This document shows, piece after piece, positions 55,169 through 64,000 of a stretch of 64,000 bases of DNA. The first letter of the stretch is position 1. Each line of letters starts with the position of its first letter. Location: positions 247,203 through 311,202 of the forward strand of contig JAPEVC010000013.1 of the NCBI GenBank assembly GCA_027946555.1. Reading direction: 5' to 3'. The notes beneath the pieces are model-generated. The model was not told the DNA's origin, ran no database searches, and saw nothing but the letters and a program-made list of their open reading frames with translations. A program made the position numbers and the translations under genes. The stretch comes from Gnomoniopsis sp. IMI 355080. Its lineage: Eukaryota > Ascomycota > Sordariomycetes > Diaporthales > Gnomoniaceae.

Positions 55169-56725
55169 ATGGCCCCAGGCGCCCTCACAACAACCGCTTT
55201 ACACAGCGATGATGCTGCGACCTCTCCCACCAAGACCGCCGCCGCCGCCCTCGAGGCCGCGATCGCGCGCTTCCAAACCCGCAACCCACGTTCTCAAGAG
55301 CTTCATCAGCTCGCACTGAGTAGCATGCCAGGTGGAAATACGCGTGCGCAAATGTACACATTTCCATTTCCCGTATGTATGAAGTCCGGTCAGGGATATC
55401 AGGTCACGTCCGAAGACGGCCATGTGTAAGTGTGCCCCCCTGGGGCTCTCAAACCCCCAGTAAAGATATGATCCAATTTTGTAGCTGAAGCTGAGGATTA
55501 TCTCAATAAAGGTACACCGACATGGTAGGTGAGCTCACAGCGGGCTTATACGGGCACTCACACCCCATCATCAAAGAGACCATCACCAACACCCTCACCA
55601 CTATCGGCCTCAACCTCGGCGCCACCACGGCACAGGAACACATCCATGCCGCCGCCATCTGCGAGCGCTTCGCCCTCGAGCGCGTCCGCTTCTGCAACTC
55701 GGGCACAGAAGCAAACCTGTACGCCCTCCACGCGGCGCGCGCCTTCATCAACAACGACGACACGAGGCGAGAAGGGGGCCGGCGCAACAAAGTTGTGGCG
55801 TTCTCGGGCGGCTACCATGGGGGCGTGTTCACGTTCGCGAATGGCACGCCGGGGCCGGGCACGGTGGATCGCGATGATTGGGTCGTGGCGGAGTTTAATG
55901 ATTCTGAGAGCGCGCGGAGGGCGATTGGGAGTGAGGGCGTCGCGGCTTGTTTGGTGGAGGGCATGCAGGGGAGCGCGGGCGCGGTGGCAGGGACCCAGGA
56001 GTTTATGAAGACAGTGGAGGCGGCTTGTAAAGAGGTGAGTTTGAGTCGTTCTATTCTCTTTGCGTTTGTTGATTTCAAGAAGAAAAAGAAAATATTGACA
56101 ATCGAGATTACAGAACGGCGTCTTGTTCATTCTCGACGAAGTCATGACATCGCGCCTCGCCCCAGGCGGCCTAGCAGAACTCTACAATCTGCAGCCCGAC
56201 CTCAAGACGATGGGGAAATACCTCGGCGGCGGGCTCGCCTTTGGCGCCTTTGGCGGCCGGGCCGACATCATGGCCGTCTTCGACCCACGGCCAGACGCCC
56301 TGCACCCCATGCACCTCCCGCACCACGGCACCTTCAACAACAACACGCTCGCCATGCACGCTGGGCACGCCGGGCTGACAAAGGCCTACACGCCCGCGCT
56401 TTGCAACGCCCTCAACGCGCAGGGGGATTGGCTGCGCGCGCAGCTGGCGGCCTTAACGGCGGGCACCAACATGTGCTTCACGGGCGTCGGGGCGGTGCTG
56501 GGCTCGCATTTCACGACGCAAGGGTTGCAGGTGCTGCATAGGGATATGGACGAGGACTGGACGCTGAAGCAGCTGTTTTGGTTTGAAATGATGGAAGAAG
56601 GATTCTGGTTGACACGACGCGGGATCTATGCGCTTATACTGGGGACGCCGCAGAGCGAGCTGGAAAGATTTGTCGATTGTGTGGCAGCGTTTTTGGAGAG
56701 ACATCGTGAGCTTGTCCAGGTATGA
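55169..56725 (+). CDS. Class III PLP aminotransferase (glutamate-1-semialdehyde aminomutase-like)
   Basis: Three exons, 55169-55425, 55512-56034 and 56114-56725, encode 463 residues. It is a PLP-dependent fold type I enzyme. MPGGNTRAQMYTFPFPV near residue 53 and YTDMVGELTAGLYGHSHP match the start of the GSAM subgroup. CNSGTEANLYALHAARAF binds the cofactor phosphate. ILDEVMTSR holds the PLP-contacting Asp268, and the Schiff-base Lys295 is in TMGKYLGGG. HHGTFNNNTLAMHAG follows as expected. Fungi make aminolevulinate by the Shemin route, so this is probably not a haem enzyme but an aminotransferase or aminomutase of unknown substrate, often acting on beta- or gamma-amino acids. It is convergent, 124 bases apart, with a binding-protein-like gene. 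No signal peptide; cytosolic. Confidence 0.9.
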
Positions 56726-56849
56726 GAACATCATGAACCTTTTGAGCGACCCTCGCCACAAGGCTCTTCCCGAGACTCCTAGACATGGTATCTCGTTTTG
56801 TGATAGCATGTTCATGTGCGTGTCTCTCTCTCTCGTATCGGTGTAGCCA

Positions 56850-57929
56850 TCATACTCCCACCCATTTCCCAGAAACTATTCTGCCACCAGTCGTCCTCGT
56901 CCTCGCAAAGCCATCTGCGGCCTTTGCAAAAAGAGGCAACCCAGCTTCGTCTGTCCCGTAGGCCCCGATCAGTGCTTGTGCTCTGTCCCCCAGCATGTAC
57001 TCGACAAACGCTCTCGTCTCCGGGGACGCGGCAGGTGAGCACAGCGCATAGCAACTATTCATCAGCACATGATCACAAGCGTCGGGCTCGACAAACACAG
57101 TCGTGTGGGAGATGTTTCCTAGCCAGACCTGGCGCAGCAAGGTCGACCTGTCTGTTAGCAAATACGCACCCTCCTTATCAGCCCTTTTCAGCGCCTCTGC
57201 AGGCGTCAAAACGCTGGTGCGATACCAGGACACCAGCCCCGAAGCAGCAGCAGCAGCATCATCACATTCACTCAGCTGCTGCTGCTGCTGCTCCCACGGC
57301 CTCTGTCCCACCTCCTCCCAAAGCCTACGCTCCTTCCACATCGTCGCCGACGCATCAGCGCGACTATGAAAGAGCGCCTTCGCAGCAGCAATCCGTTGGA
57401 AGCATTCAGAAAGAGACGTGGCGCCCCTCAGGCGCGCTGGATCTAGCACTGGGCCTGCAAGGCAAAAGTGATCGTGCATCACGCACCCTGCGGTGTGCGA
57501 CCATCCCTCGGCGGCAGCGACTTGTTCCTGATCTCGCTCGTACGTGAGAGCTACGTCAATGTAGCCGCGCAAAAGGGCCAGCTGGGTGTTGCGGGAGTGG
57601 TTGCAGATCCATTGGATCGAGCGCTTCTCAGGGATGGTGCTGAGATAGTCCTCGGCAAGGGCTCTAATAAGCCCGGTGGCGCCTATTACTCTTCTGTAAG
57701 GTTCTGAGTGTTGTCGGAGAAGAAGTCAAAAAGAATCCATGGTGACCTACCAGCGCCTCCATTGCTATAATGAGGGGTTGGTAAGCAAAAAGTATGGGTA
57801 TTTGTAGATTGTAAGGTTTGTAGACGAAACGTACCCTATGCGAAGTAGAACAGGGCCGGTGCCGTATGTCTCTGTGGCTTCCTTGTCTACCTCACCGTGG
57901 GACACTATCGCCGTATGTAATGAGCCCAT
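56850..57929 (-). CDS. Periplasmic-binding-protein-like protein (TupA/tungstate-binding type)
   Basis: Three exons: 57835-57929, a 14-base micro-exon 57751-57764 and 56850-57682, giving 313 residues with the ATG at 57929 (MGSLHTAIVSH). The splices rebuild LLRIGNGGAGATGLIRALAEDYL, the N-terminal ligand-binding loop typical of TupA-like PBP-fold proteins of bacterial molybdate/tungstate ABC importers. Later motifs are RNTQLALLRGYIDVALTYE, LTPAEALKRADKEGAYLLTDRSTLL and VLMNSCYALCSPAASPETRAFVEYMLG, the usual order for this fold. There is no signal peptide or lipobox, so it is probably intracellular. Fungal homologues exist but have no proven role; oxyanion sensing or storage, or binding of another small ligand, are possibilities. 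A Gln/Ala repeat patch (CAG and GCTG runs) lies in the middle. It is convergent with the aminotransferase and divergent from PRP11. Confidence 0.8.
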
Positions 57930-58322
57930 CGTCACCTGCACACGCTCGATGATAACCCGAACATCCCAGCAGTTAAAAAGTTCTGCCGAAGAAGACACAA
58001 GGCCACGTTTTATGAATCGCAAGAAACATGGCCTGGGACACTTGCACCCCCTCCATCACCGGGTTCCACTAAGACTGCGTCAGGGTTAGGGCTTGAAAGA
58101 CGCGACAGGGATCGTCCTGCAAGAGTTCAGTAGTAGCCCTGTCCAGCCTTGCCGGCCTCGACCTTCTCGCAAGAGGAAAGTCACCTTGTCTTCCAACAAT
58201 CAAATCACTACCCCCCACGCCTTCACATCGACCGCGCACACATACACATACATACACGCGAGGCGCGTCCTCAACTCACCTCTGTCCTTTACACAACACC
58301 AACACCCTCAAAACAAAACACA
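57930..58322. promoter_or_regulatory. Divergent promoter of the PBP-like gene and PRP11
   Basis: The 393 bases separate the two start codons. No specific element is recognised apart from a CA-rich (ACACATACACATACATACAC) leader just before PRP11. Confidence 0.5.
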
Positions 58323-59075
58323 ATGGACTACCAAAACCGCGCAGGCTCCAAATTCGGTGGCGGCGGCGTCGCCTCCCACTCGGCCACCAACGCCGACCGC
58401 CGCGAGCGCCTGCGCAAGCTCGCCCTCGAGACCATCGACCTCGACAAAGACCCATACTTTTTCAAGAACCACGTCGGCTCCTTCGAGTGCCGCCTCTGCC
58501 TGACCGTCCACCAAAACGACGGCTCCTACCTCGCGCACACCCAAGGGAAAAAACACCAGACCAACCTCGCCCGCCGCGCCGCCAAGGAGCAAAAGGAAGG
58601 CAAGACGCAGCTCGACCCGCAAACGGGCCTGCCCGTCGGTGTTGTGGGCGCTGGGTTCTCGGCGCTCGGCTTGGGGGGCGGCCCCGGTGGCGGCGTGCGC
58701 AAGAACGTGGTTAAGATTGGGCGGCCCGGCTACAAGATTACCAAAGTGCGCGATCCTGTCACGAAGCAGCAAGGCCTTTTGTTCCAGCTGCAGTTTCCGG
58801 ATATCGCCCGCGACGTCACGCCCAAGTGGCAGATTATGAGCGCCTTTTCGCAGCGGGTCGAGGAGGCGGACCGTGACTTTCAGTACTTGTGCGTGGCAGC
58901 CGAGCCGTATGAGACGTGCGGTTTCAAGATCCAGGCCAGGGAACTGGATAAGCGGGACGACAAGCAATTTGAGTTTTGGGACCCCGACGCCAAAGAATTT
59001 TGGGTGCAAATTATGTTCATGACGGAGCGTGAGGAACGATTCAATGCGGCGCCGGGGTTGGGCGGGCGGAGGTGA
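58323..59075 (+). CDS. prp11: PRP11 / SF3A2, splicing factor 3a subunit
   Basis: Single exon of 250 residues; the ATG at 58323 (MDYQNRAGSKFGGGG) is the conserved family start. It is a component of the SF3a complex of the U2 snRNP, needed for prespliceosome formation in the nucleus. It has the matrin-type C2H2 zinc finger FECRLCLTVHQNDGSYLAHTQGKKH (residues 53-77, with Cys55, Cys58, His71 and His77). The conserved block GRPGYKITKVRDP (residues about 136-148) and GLLFQLQFPDIA, PKWQIMSAFSQRVEE and YLCVAAEPYETCGFKI follow. There is no proline-rich tail as in animals, consistent with fungal members. All expected residues are present. Confidence 0.95.
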   Translation: MDYQNRAGSKFGGGGVASHSATNADRRERLRKLALETIDLDKDPYFFKNHVGSFECRLCLTVHQNDGSYLAHTQGKKHQTNLARRAAKEQKEGKTQLDPQTGLPVGVVGAGFSALGLGGGPGGGVRKNVVKIGRPGYKITKVRDPVTKQQGLLFQLQFPDIARDVTPKWQIMSAFSQRVEEADRDFQYLCVAAEPYETCGFKIQARELDKRDDKQFEFWDPDAKEFWVQIMFMTEREERFNAAPGLGGRR

Positions 59076-59904
59076 GGGAGGGGAAGGCCAAAGAGATTGT
59101 GATTTCAGTGCTCCTTCGAGGTATAATTCGAAGCTCATCGTCATGCGAGACGAGAATTCGCGGTAATACGCGAGCAATGCTAATGCTGAAAAGGGATTGA
59201 TGGGGGAGTGGCAGCGTAAGAGCATCAAGAAGCGCAAACGAAGACATAGCATTAAGGCTGACGCAAATCAGGACCTCAGATTCCCCATTCAAGGTTCACG
59301 GAACACAGGGAAGATTATACGCAGGCCGCAGCCAGCTCAAGCCCAGACCAGTAGACTCGGACCATACATGTATGGGCGGCTTCACATAAGACAGGACCGA
59401 GATATCATTCATCATAGCAGCACCTACTGTTTTAACAGGTCAGGTAGTAGCGGTCAATCAACAGGTCATAGTAGCACTTCAATGTCTACACCGGCATGAA
59501 GGATCGTTGTGGTGACTCTACAAGTAACATGTCTTCATCCAACGCCTCGCCTTGCATAACTGTCTTTAAATGCTCATGCTGAGTGTAGTCTTCTGACCTC
59601 TTTCTCTTCCTTCTTTCAGCTCGGATCCTGTCCGTCTAAACGCCCCAGCCCACATGCTTGCTCTCTTTCTTTTTTCCACATCCCAAAACGTTCCGGATAT
59701 CTTTTTGCCGGTTCAACATCTTGCAGCATGCTTTGTCCTCGTCAATGTGCCCAGACCATGAGCCTAGGATGCAGTAATAGCAGACTCGCATAAGAGTTTG
59801 ACATGCAGGAAGATTGGAATATGCTAGTATAATTTCGATTTTTTTTTATCCCGCATATGCCATAAAGCCATATAAACCCCATACGGCTATTCGTTCCAAG
59901 TCAA
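59076..59904. other. Convergent 3' region of PRP11 and COT1
   Basis: No gene is seen; 3' UTRs of both flanking genes lie here. Confidence 0.5.
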
Positions 59905-62075
59905 TCATCGGAAGTTGTTGTCGAACCGCTTGAACGTATATCCAATGAAAGGCAGGCTCATCTCGGGCGCCTCCTCCGCCTCGCCCGTCCTCGCGGCCGC
60001 GGCCTGTGCCTGTTGGGCCTTGAGCACCGTCGCGTTGTCAGTCTGATCGATCTCGTCCGTAGGGAAGTACGTGGTATCGATAGCACTGGTAAGGCGCGGC
60101 TCGAACGGAGCGCGAATTCGGCGGAGTGAGTCGAATTCGACGCCGCGGAAGAAGGCGTGGCTTTTAATCTCGTGCGCACCGCTACGACCGAGGCGATTCT
60201 CGGTGTTGATAATGAGGCTGTGTTCAAGTCAGCTATCGCCCATATCAGGAAGAAAGCTTTTCGACTTACTTTCGAATCAGGTTCTCCGCCTCCGCACCCA
60301 GTGTGATATCATCCGGGAAGTACAGACTTTGTCGCCAGTTGACGATCTTCCGGTACGTGTCATGGCTATCCTCAGCGCAAAATGGAGGCCATCCCACCAA
60401 ACACTCGAACATGATAGTTCCCAGACTCCACCAATCGCAATCGAAGCTGTATCCGTGACCGGTAAAGATCTCGGGTGCAATGTAGTCGGGAGTGCCCACA
60501 GTGGAATAAGCCATCAGTCTTCGGCTTCGTCGCCAGTCGTTGATCTGGGCACGGTTCGATACGGTCAAGTTGATTTGATCCAGGGCGACAGAGTTGCGAT
60601 CGCGAGGCCGATTTGACTTGCCCTGCAGGAGCTGTTGGTAGTAATTGTTGTCATGGAGCTTGTGGAAACCGGTGGATAGACCAAAATCAGTCAACTTGAC
60701 GTGACCACCCCGGTCAAGAAGGATGTTATCGGGCTTGATATCTCTGAGCTGGATGTCAGCGTGCTGGCATATTGCAATCCAAGATCGGAGATGTTTACCT
60801 GTGAATAAAGCCCAGTTTATGGACGGCCTCAATTGCGAGAACAATCTCAGCAATATAGAACCGCGTAATGTCCTCGGAAAATATCTCATACTTGATCAGC
60901 ATGGTCATCAAGTCACCACCAGGCAAGAATTCCATCAACATGTACAGGAAGTTGGAGTCCTGGAAGGTGGTGAACAATTTGACGACCCAGGGACTGTCAC
61001 TTTCTGCCAGGATATCTCTTTCCGCACGAACGTGCGCCAATTGATCCTTCTTGAACATTTCCGTCTTGATCAAAGACTTCATGGCGTACACCTGGCCATC
61101 GGCTTTCTTCTGCACCAGCTTGACCTCTCCGAAAGCTCCCTTTCCAATGATCTTGATGGTGTTGTAGTTCTCGGGCTTGTCTTTTGTGCGCAGGAATCGG
61201 AGGTAGGAGCCCTCGCGACGGCCACCGGTAGCCCAAATCTGCTCCTTGCGTGCTGGGGGCTGATTGCCTTCGGATAGTTTCTGTTCTAACTCGCTCTGTC
61301 TGTAGTGGTCATGGACAATTGTCAGTCAAACCACACAACTGGAAGCCCTCTTTTCGGGGGCTTAAGCTCAGTAGCAAGCATGGTCTTACCTCTGGTTGCG
61401 CTCCCTAGCCCGCTTGACGCTATCCTTGAAGAAGTCCGCGGCCAGCTGGGAGCACTTCTTCTGATTGTTATTGGCGTTGGAGCCGTACCTGTCCGGATTC
61501 CGCTCAGGCGCAGCCTCGAACTCGGGAGTGAAGGGCTTTGAACCGGGCTGACCAGGCATGGGCGCATTCAGGTAGCTGTAGTTGGGCGTGCCTGCACCAC
61601 CCGCAGTGCGAGGTCGCGGGGGACCGGCTGGCGAAGGGCCCCTGGAACCATAGCCACCAGATTGAGCCGCTCCTCCGAGATTTTGGTGGGAGAACTTGTG
61701 CGCCAACCCGGTGTTTGGGTCGTTGCTGGCGCCGGGGGTGTTGGAGCGGTAGCCGCCTTGAGCAAAGTCCGTATGGTGTGAGGGCATGGCTTGACCTTGG
61801 CCTTGATAACCCGCACTGTATTGTTGTTGCTGCGGCTGCTGGGGTGGCTGAAAGTAGCCCTGCGGTTGCTGGCCGTACCCGTATGGCTGTTGTTTCTGGG
61901 ACTGCTGTATGGCAGGAACACTCGACTGGGCCTGCTGGTTTGCAGTGGGAGGATAGACAGGCTGGGGAAAGGTGGAGGGAGTAGTCGGGTAGGCTCTGTC
62001 TGTGGGACCACCTAAGCGATTATTGACAGCTTGGCCACCGATGTTGAGATACAGTCGGTTCCCCTGATTGTCCAT
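59905..62075 (-). CDS. cot1: COT1/CBK1-type NDR family Ser/Thr protein kinase
   Basis: Four exons: 61390-62075, 60799-61299, 60270-60743 and 59905-60217, giving 657 residues. It is an AGC-group kinase of the morphogenesis Orb6 network that governs polarised hyphal growth, working with MOB2. The first 200 residues are Gln/Tyr/Pro/Gly-rich and disordered. The NTR that binds MOB2 is at about 208-240 (KKCSQLAADFFKDSVKRARERNQR), interrupted by intron 1. The kinase domain has IIGKGAFGEVKLV, the ATP Lys in YAMKSL, the catalytic HRDIKPDN (split by intron 2) and DFGLS. An elongated activation segment with basic WRRSRRL, typical of NDR kinases, follows, then YSTVGTPDYIAPE. The C-terminal hydrophobic motif FIGYTFKRF is intact. 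Everything expected for the family is present. Confidence 0.96.
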
Positions 62076-63780
62076 GGTAGAGTGTACCTAGTGAGGTCGT
62101 CGGCGGAAATGGTCGGACCGGGGGAGGGTACGGGTAATTGCTGGGTGGTATTGGTCAGGTCGCGTGTCGGAGTCGCTAAGTCAGGCTCTGGAGCACGGAG
62201 CACGGGAGGGAGGGTCGGAGGAGGGTCTTTTGGCAGATGGAGGGGGGGTAAAGGGGCGAGATCGGTGTGGGCCAGCAAAGCTATGGTGCAGCAAACGCCA
62301 AACGCCAGAAAGAGCCTGTATCTATTTGAAGTGGATACCCCAAGAGACAGAGAGCGGGCGGGCGGTGAGGCAAGCGAGAGAGGCCGAGGGCATCGAAGGA
62401 GACCCAAAGTGGGTGTTGAGGATACCCTAAGCTCTCGCCCGTCCAAATTCCTTTATAATGATGCCTGCGGGTTGCAAGTTACGCTATCACAGTCCTTCGT
62501 GTGGATAAGATGGGCTGATTCTGGTGGGTTCCAAAGACAATAGCCACTGCACCCAGACGCAGTGTCTCAAAACCGCGCGGTCTGGTCTTGACTTTGACTC
62601 TGGGAGCGCGAGAGGCGGGTCGAGTCAGGTGGCAAGTTCGTCAACGCCCGGGGCGGAGGAGGAGAAGAAATTGGGCGAGGGTAGCAGAAAGTGGTGCGGT
62701 CCCTGAAAAAAATAAGGTCAATTAGCTTCTCCAGGGCTCCATGGGCAGATCAGATCAGTCAATGACAGCGACAGCAGATGGAGCATGAATGAGGAAGACG
62801 GGGTAACGCTGGGAGCGGGAAGTCGAATTCCTTACCTGGTTTTAGTGGCGAGCTTCTGAAGAGCACAACAACTATGGTATGCAGTGCTGTTACTGTTACT
62901 GTTACTGCAGGTGGTCTTCAGCACAGATGCAGAGTATGTTCGCGTGCCACTTGAGACCTAGGTAATAAAGGGGCGGTGGTTCATATTTTCTATCTCTTAT
63001 TAGGTGCAGTACTCCGTACCTCTGGGAGGGATTTCCGGATACAACCTTGGAAATCCAGTCCTCCATAAACCAGGCGCTCAGGCTCCAAGAACTCTGCGAC
63101 AACCCCTGAACAGGGTTGCACTTCCCGAGTTTTGCTACTAGATTATAGCGGTTGGTTACCTAAGTGAGAGAGCCTCATCTGCACCCAATAGGGGACCAGC
63201 CAACCCAATTGTACCCGCAACTGCCAACCAACGTTGGCCCAACCACGGGAGCATACTAAAGAAAGACGGTCCAACGGCATTTATAGTATATATGTAGGGA
63301 AGTTCTGCGAATCACAAAAAGTTCTCATTTAGGTTTTTCCACCCAGGAACAGTACAGAGTAGGACGTGTCCAAGAATTTAGTCATGTTCAGGTTTTCAGC
63401 CAAACTAGAAACAGCAAACTGGAGTATATACCAAGGAATCTATTATAACCTTAACCTTTTGCTATACATGTAGTGGCGCCTGGTTCGGGGATCAATATAA
63501 ACCATGCACATGCCCGCAGGTCAAGTTCCAAGGTCGGGCGGCCTAAACCTGCCGTTTCTCGGCCCGCTGCTTATCGTAGCTCTGCTTATCGGCGCATCCA
63601 GATTTTTATGTGACCAAAAAGTCCGACCTTGCCTAAGAAAAAGCCCCCATCACTGCCATCCTCAATACTTGCTTCAACAGTCCACGCCCAACACGCTCGT
63701 CTAATAGTCTCATTCTCTTCCCTTATTTTCCATTCGTTTAAATAATCACAGAGCCTGGTCCTTCCACCATTTCAGCCACG
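62076..63780. promoter_or_regulatory. Divergent promoter region of COT1 and TIM54
   Basis: About 1.7 kb without a supported gene. Near COT1 it is purine-rich on the plus strand. A (TGTTAC)3 simple repeat lies at about 62888-62907. The size is in keeping with a long, regulated COT1 5' leader. Confidence 0.5.
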
Positions 63781-64000
63781 ATGGCTGAACCGACGCCTCC
63801 AACAGCTTCGTCAGGAGCCTCACCCGTAAGTCACTTCACCGAGGTGCTCACCACATCCGATCGTACTGTTGCAATAAAGACTAATCAAAGTTCCTCCCGC
63901 TCACAGCTTCCTCCTTCCTCCTCCTCATCCGCTGCCGCCCCCGTTCCTCCCCCAAAACCGATTCAAAACCCGGCCCTCAAAATGATGGGTCTCCCCGCCC
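63781..64000 (+). CDS. tim54: TIM54, mitochondrial inner-membrane translocase subunit (5' part)
   Basis: Exon 1 is 63781-63825 and exon 2 starts at 63907 and leaves the window; the intron has GTAAGT and CACAG ends and keeps phase 0. Only about 46 residues are visible: a Ser/Pro/Thr/Ala-rich start followed by PKPIQNPALKMMGLPA, which matches the conserved N-terminus of fungal Tim54, just before its transmembrane segment. Tim54 is part of the TIM22 complex that inserts carrier proteins into the mitochondrial inner membrane. The rest of the gene cannot be assessed. Confidence 0.8.
   Translation, partial: MAEPTPPTASSGASPVSHFTEVLTTSDRTVAIKTNQSSSRSQLPPSSSSSAAAPVPPPKPIQNPALKMMGLPA

Overview
This window looks like nuclear DNA of a filamentous ascomycete (Pezizomycotina, possibly Sordariomycetes). 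It has short GT-AG introns of roughly 50-250 bases. It carries orthologues of fungal housekeeping genes (ESF1, the NDR kinase COT1, the SF3a subunit PRP11, TIM54). It also has accessory genes typical of plant-associated or saprotrophic moulds: a cytochrome P450, an NLP necrosis-inducing protein, a secreted type-B carboxylesterase, a GPI-anchored GH17 glucanase and small secreted proteins. No rRNA, tRNA, CRISPR array or intact transposon was seen. Exon structures were assembled by eye from splice sites and reading frame, and each multi-exon model given here closes in frame.

Layout. 0-2 kb: a fungal protein of unknown function that runs off the left edge. 3.4-6.1 kb: a five-exon P450 and a small secreted protein. 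8.2-15 kb: hypothetical genes, including a protein with two Cys-x-Cys-x2-Cys clusters and a small two-exon gene for a probable mitochondrial membrane protein. 15.6-22.6 kb: one very large gene for an about 2283-residue acidic, repeat-bearing protein with an N-terminal coiled coil. 24.7-25.7 kb: a single-pass membrane protein. 25.7-30.1 kb: gene-poor. 30.2-31.0 kb: the NLP gene. 33-36.3 kb: a methyltransferase and a DUF2985 membrane protein. 37.5-41.4 kb: an ISG12/IFI6-like protein with an internal duplication, then ESF1. 41.9-47.8 kb: carboxylesterase, amidohydrolase and MFS permease. 48.6-49.3 kb: a probable gene ruin. 51-54.4 kb: GH17 glucanase and a four-helix membrane protein. 55.2-59.1 kb: a class III aminotransferase, a periplasmic-binding-protein-like gene and PRP11. 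59.9-64 kb: COT1, divergent from TIM54, which runs off the right edge.

How genes may work together. The most system-like stretch is 41.9-47.8 kb. A secreted esterase, an intracellular metal-dependent amidohydrolase resembling ochratoxinase, and an anion:cation-symporter permease lie side by side. The amidohydrolase and permease share a 427-base divergent promoter with a 19-base palindrome and two GATAAG sites. This reads as a small catabolic cluster that hydrolyses an ester or amide outside, imports the product, and hydrolyses it inside. A second pairing worth testing is the aminotransferase tail-to-tail with the binding-protein homologue, a family best known from bacterial ABC transporters. 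The rest is a mix of conserved single genes and intergenic DNA with short palindromes (TACCTAGGTA) and a few decayed coding stretches.
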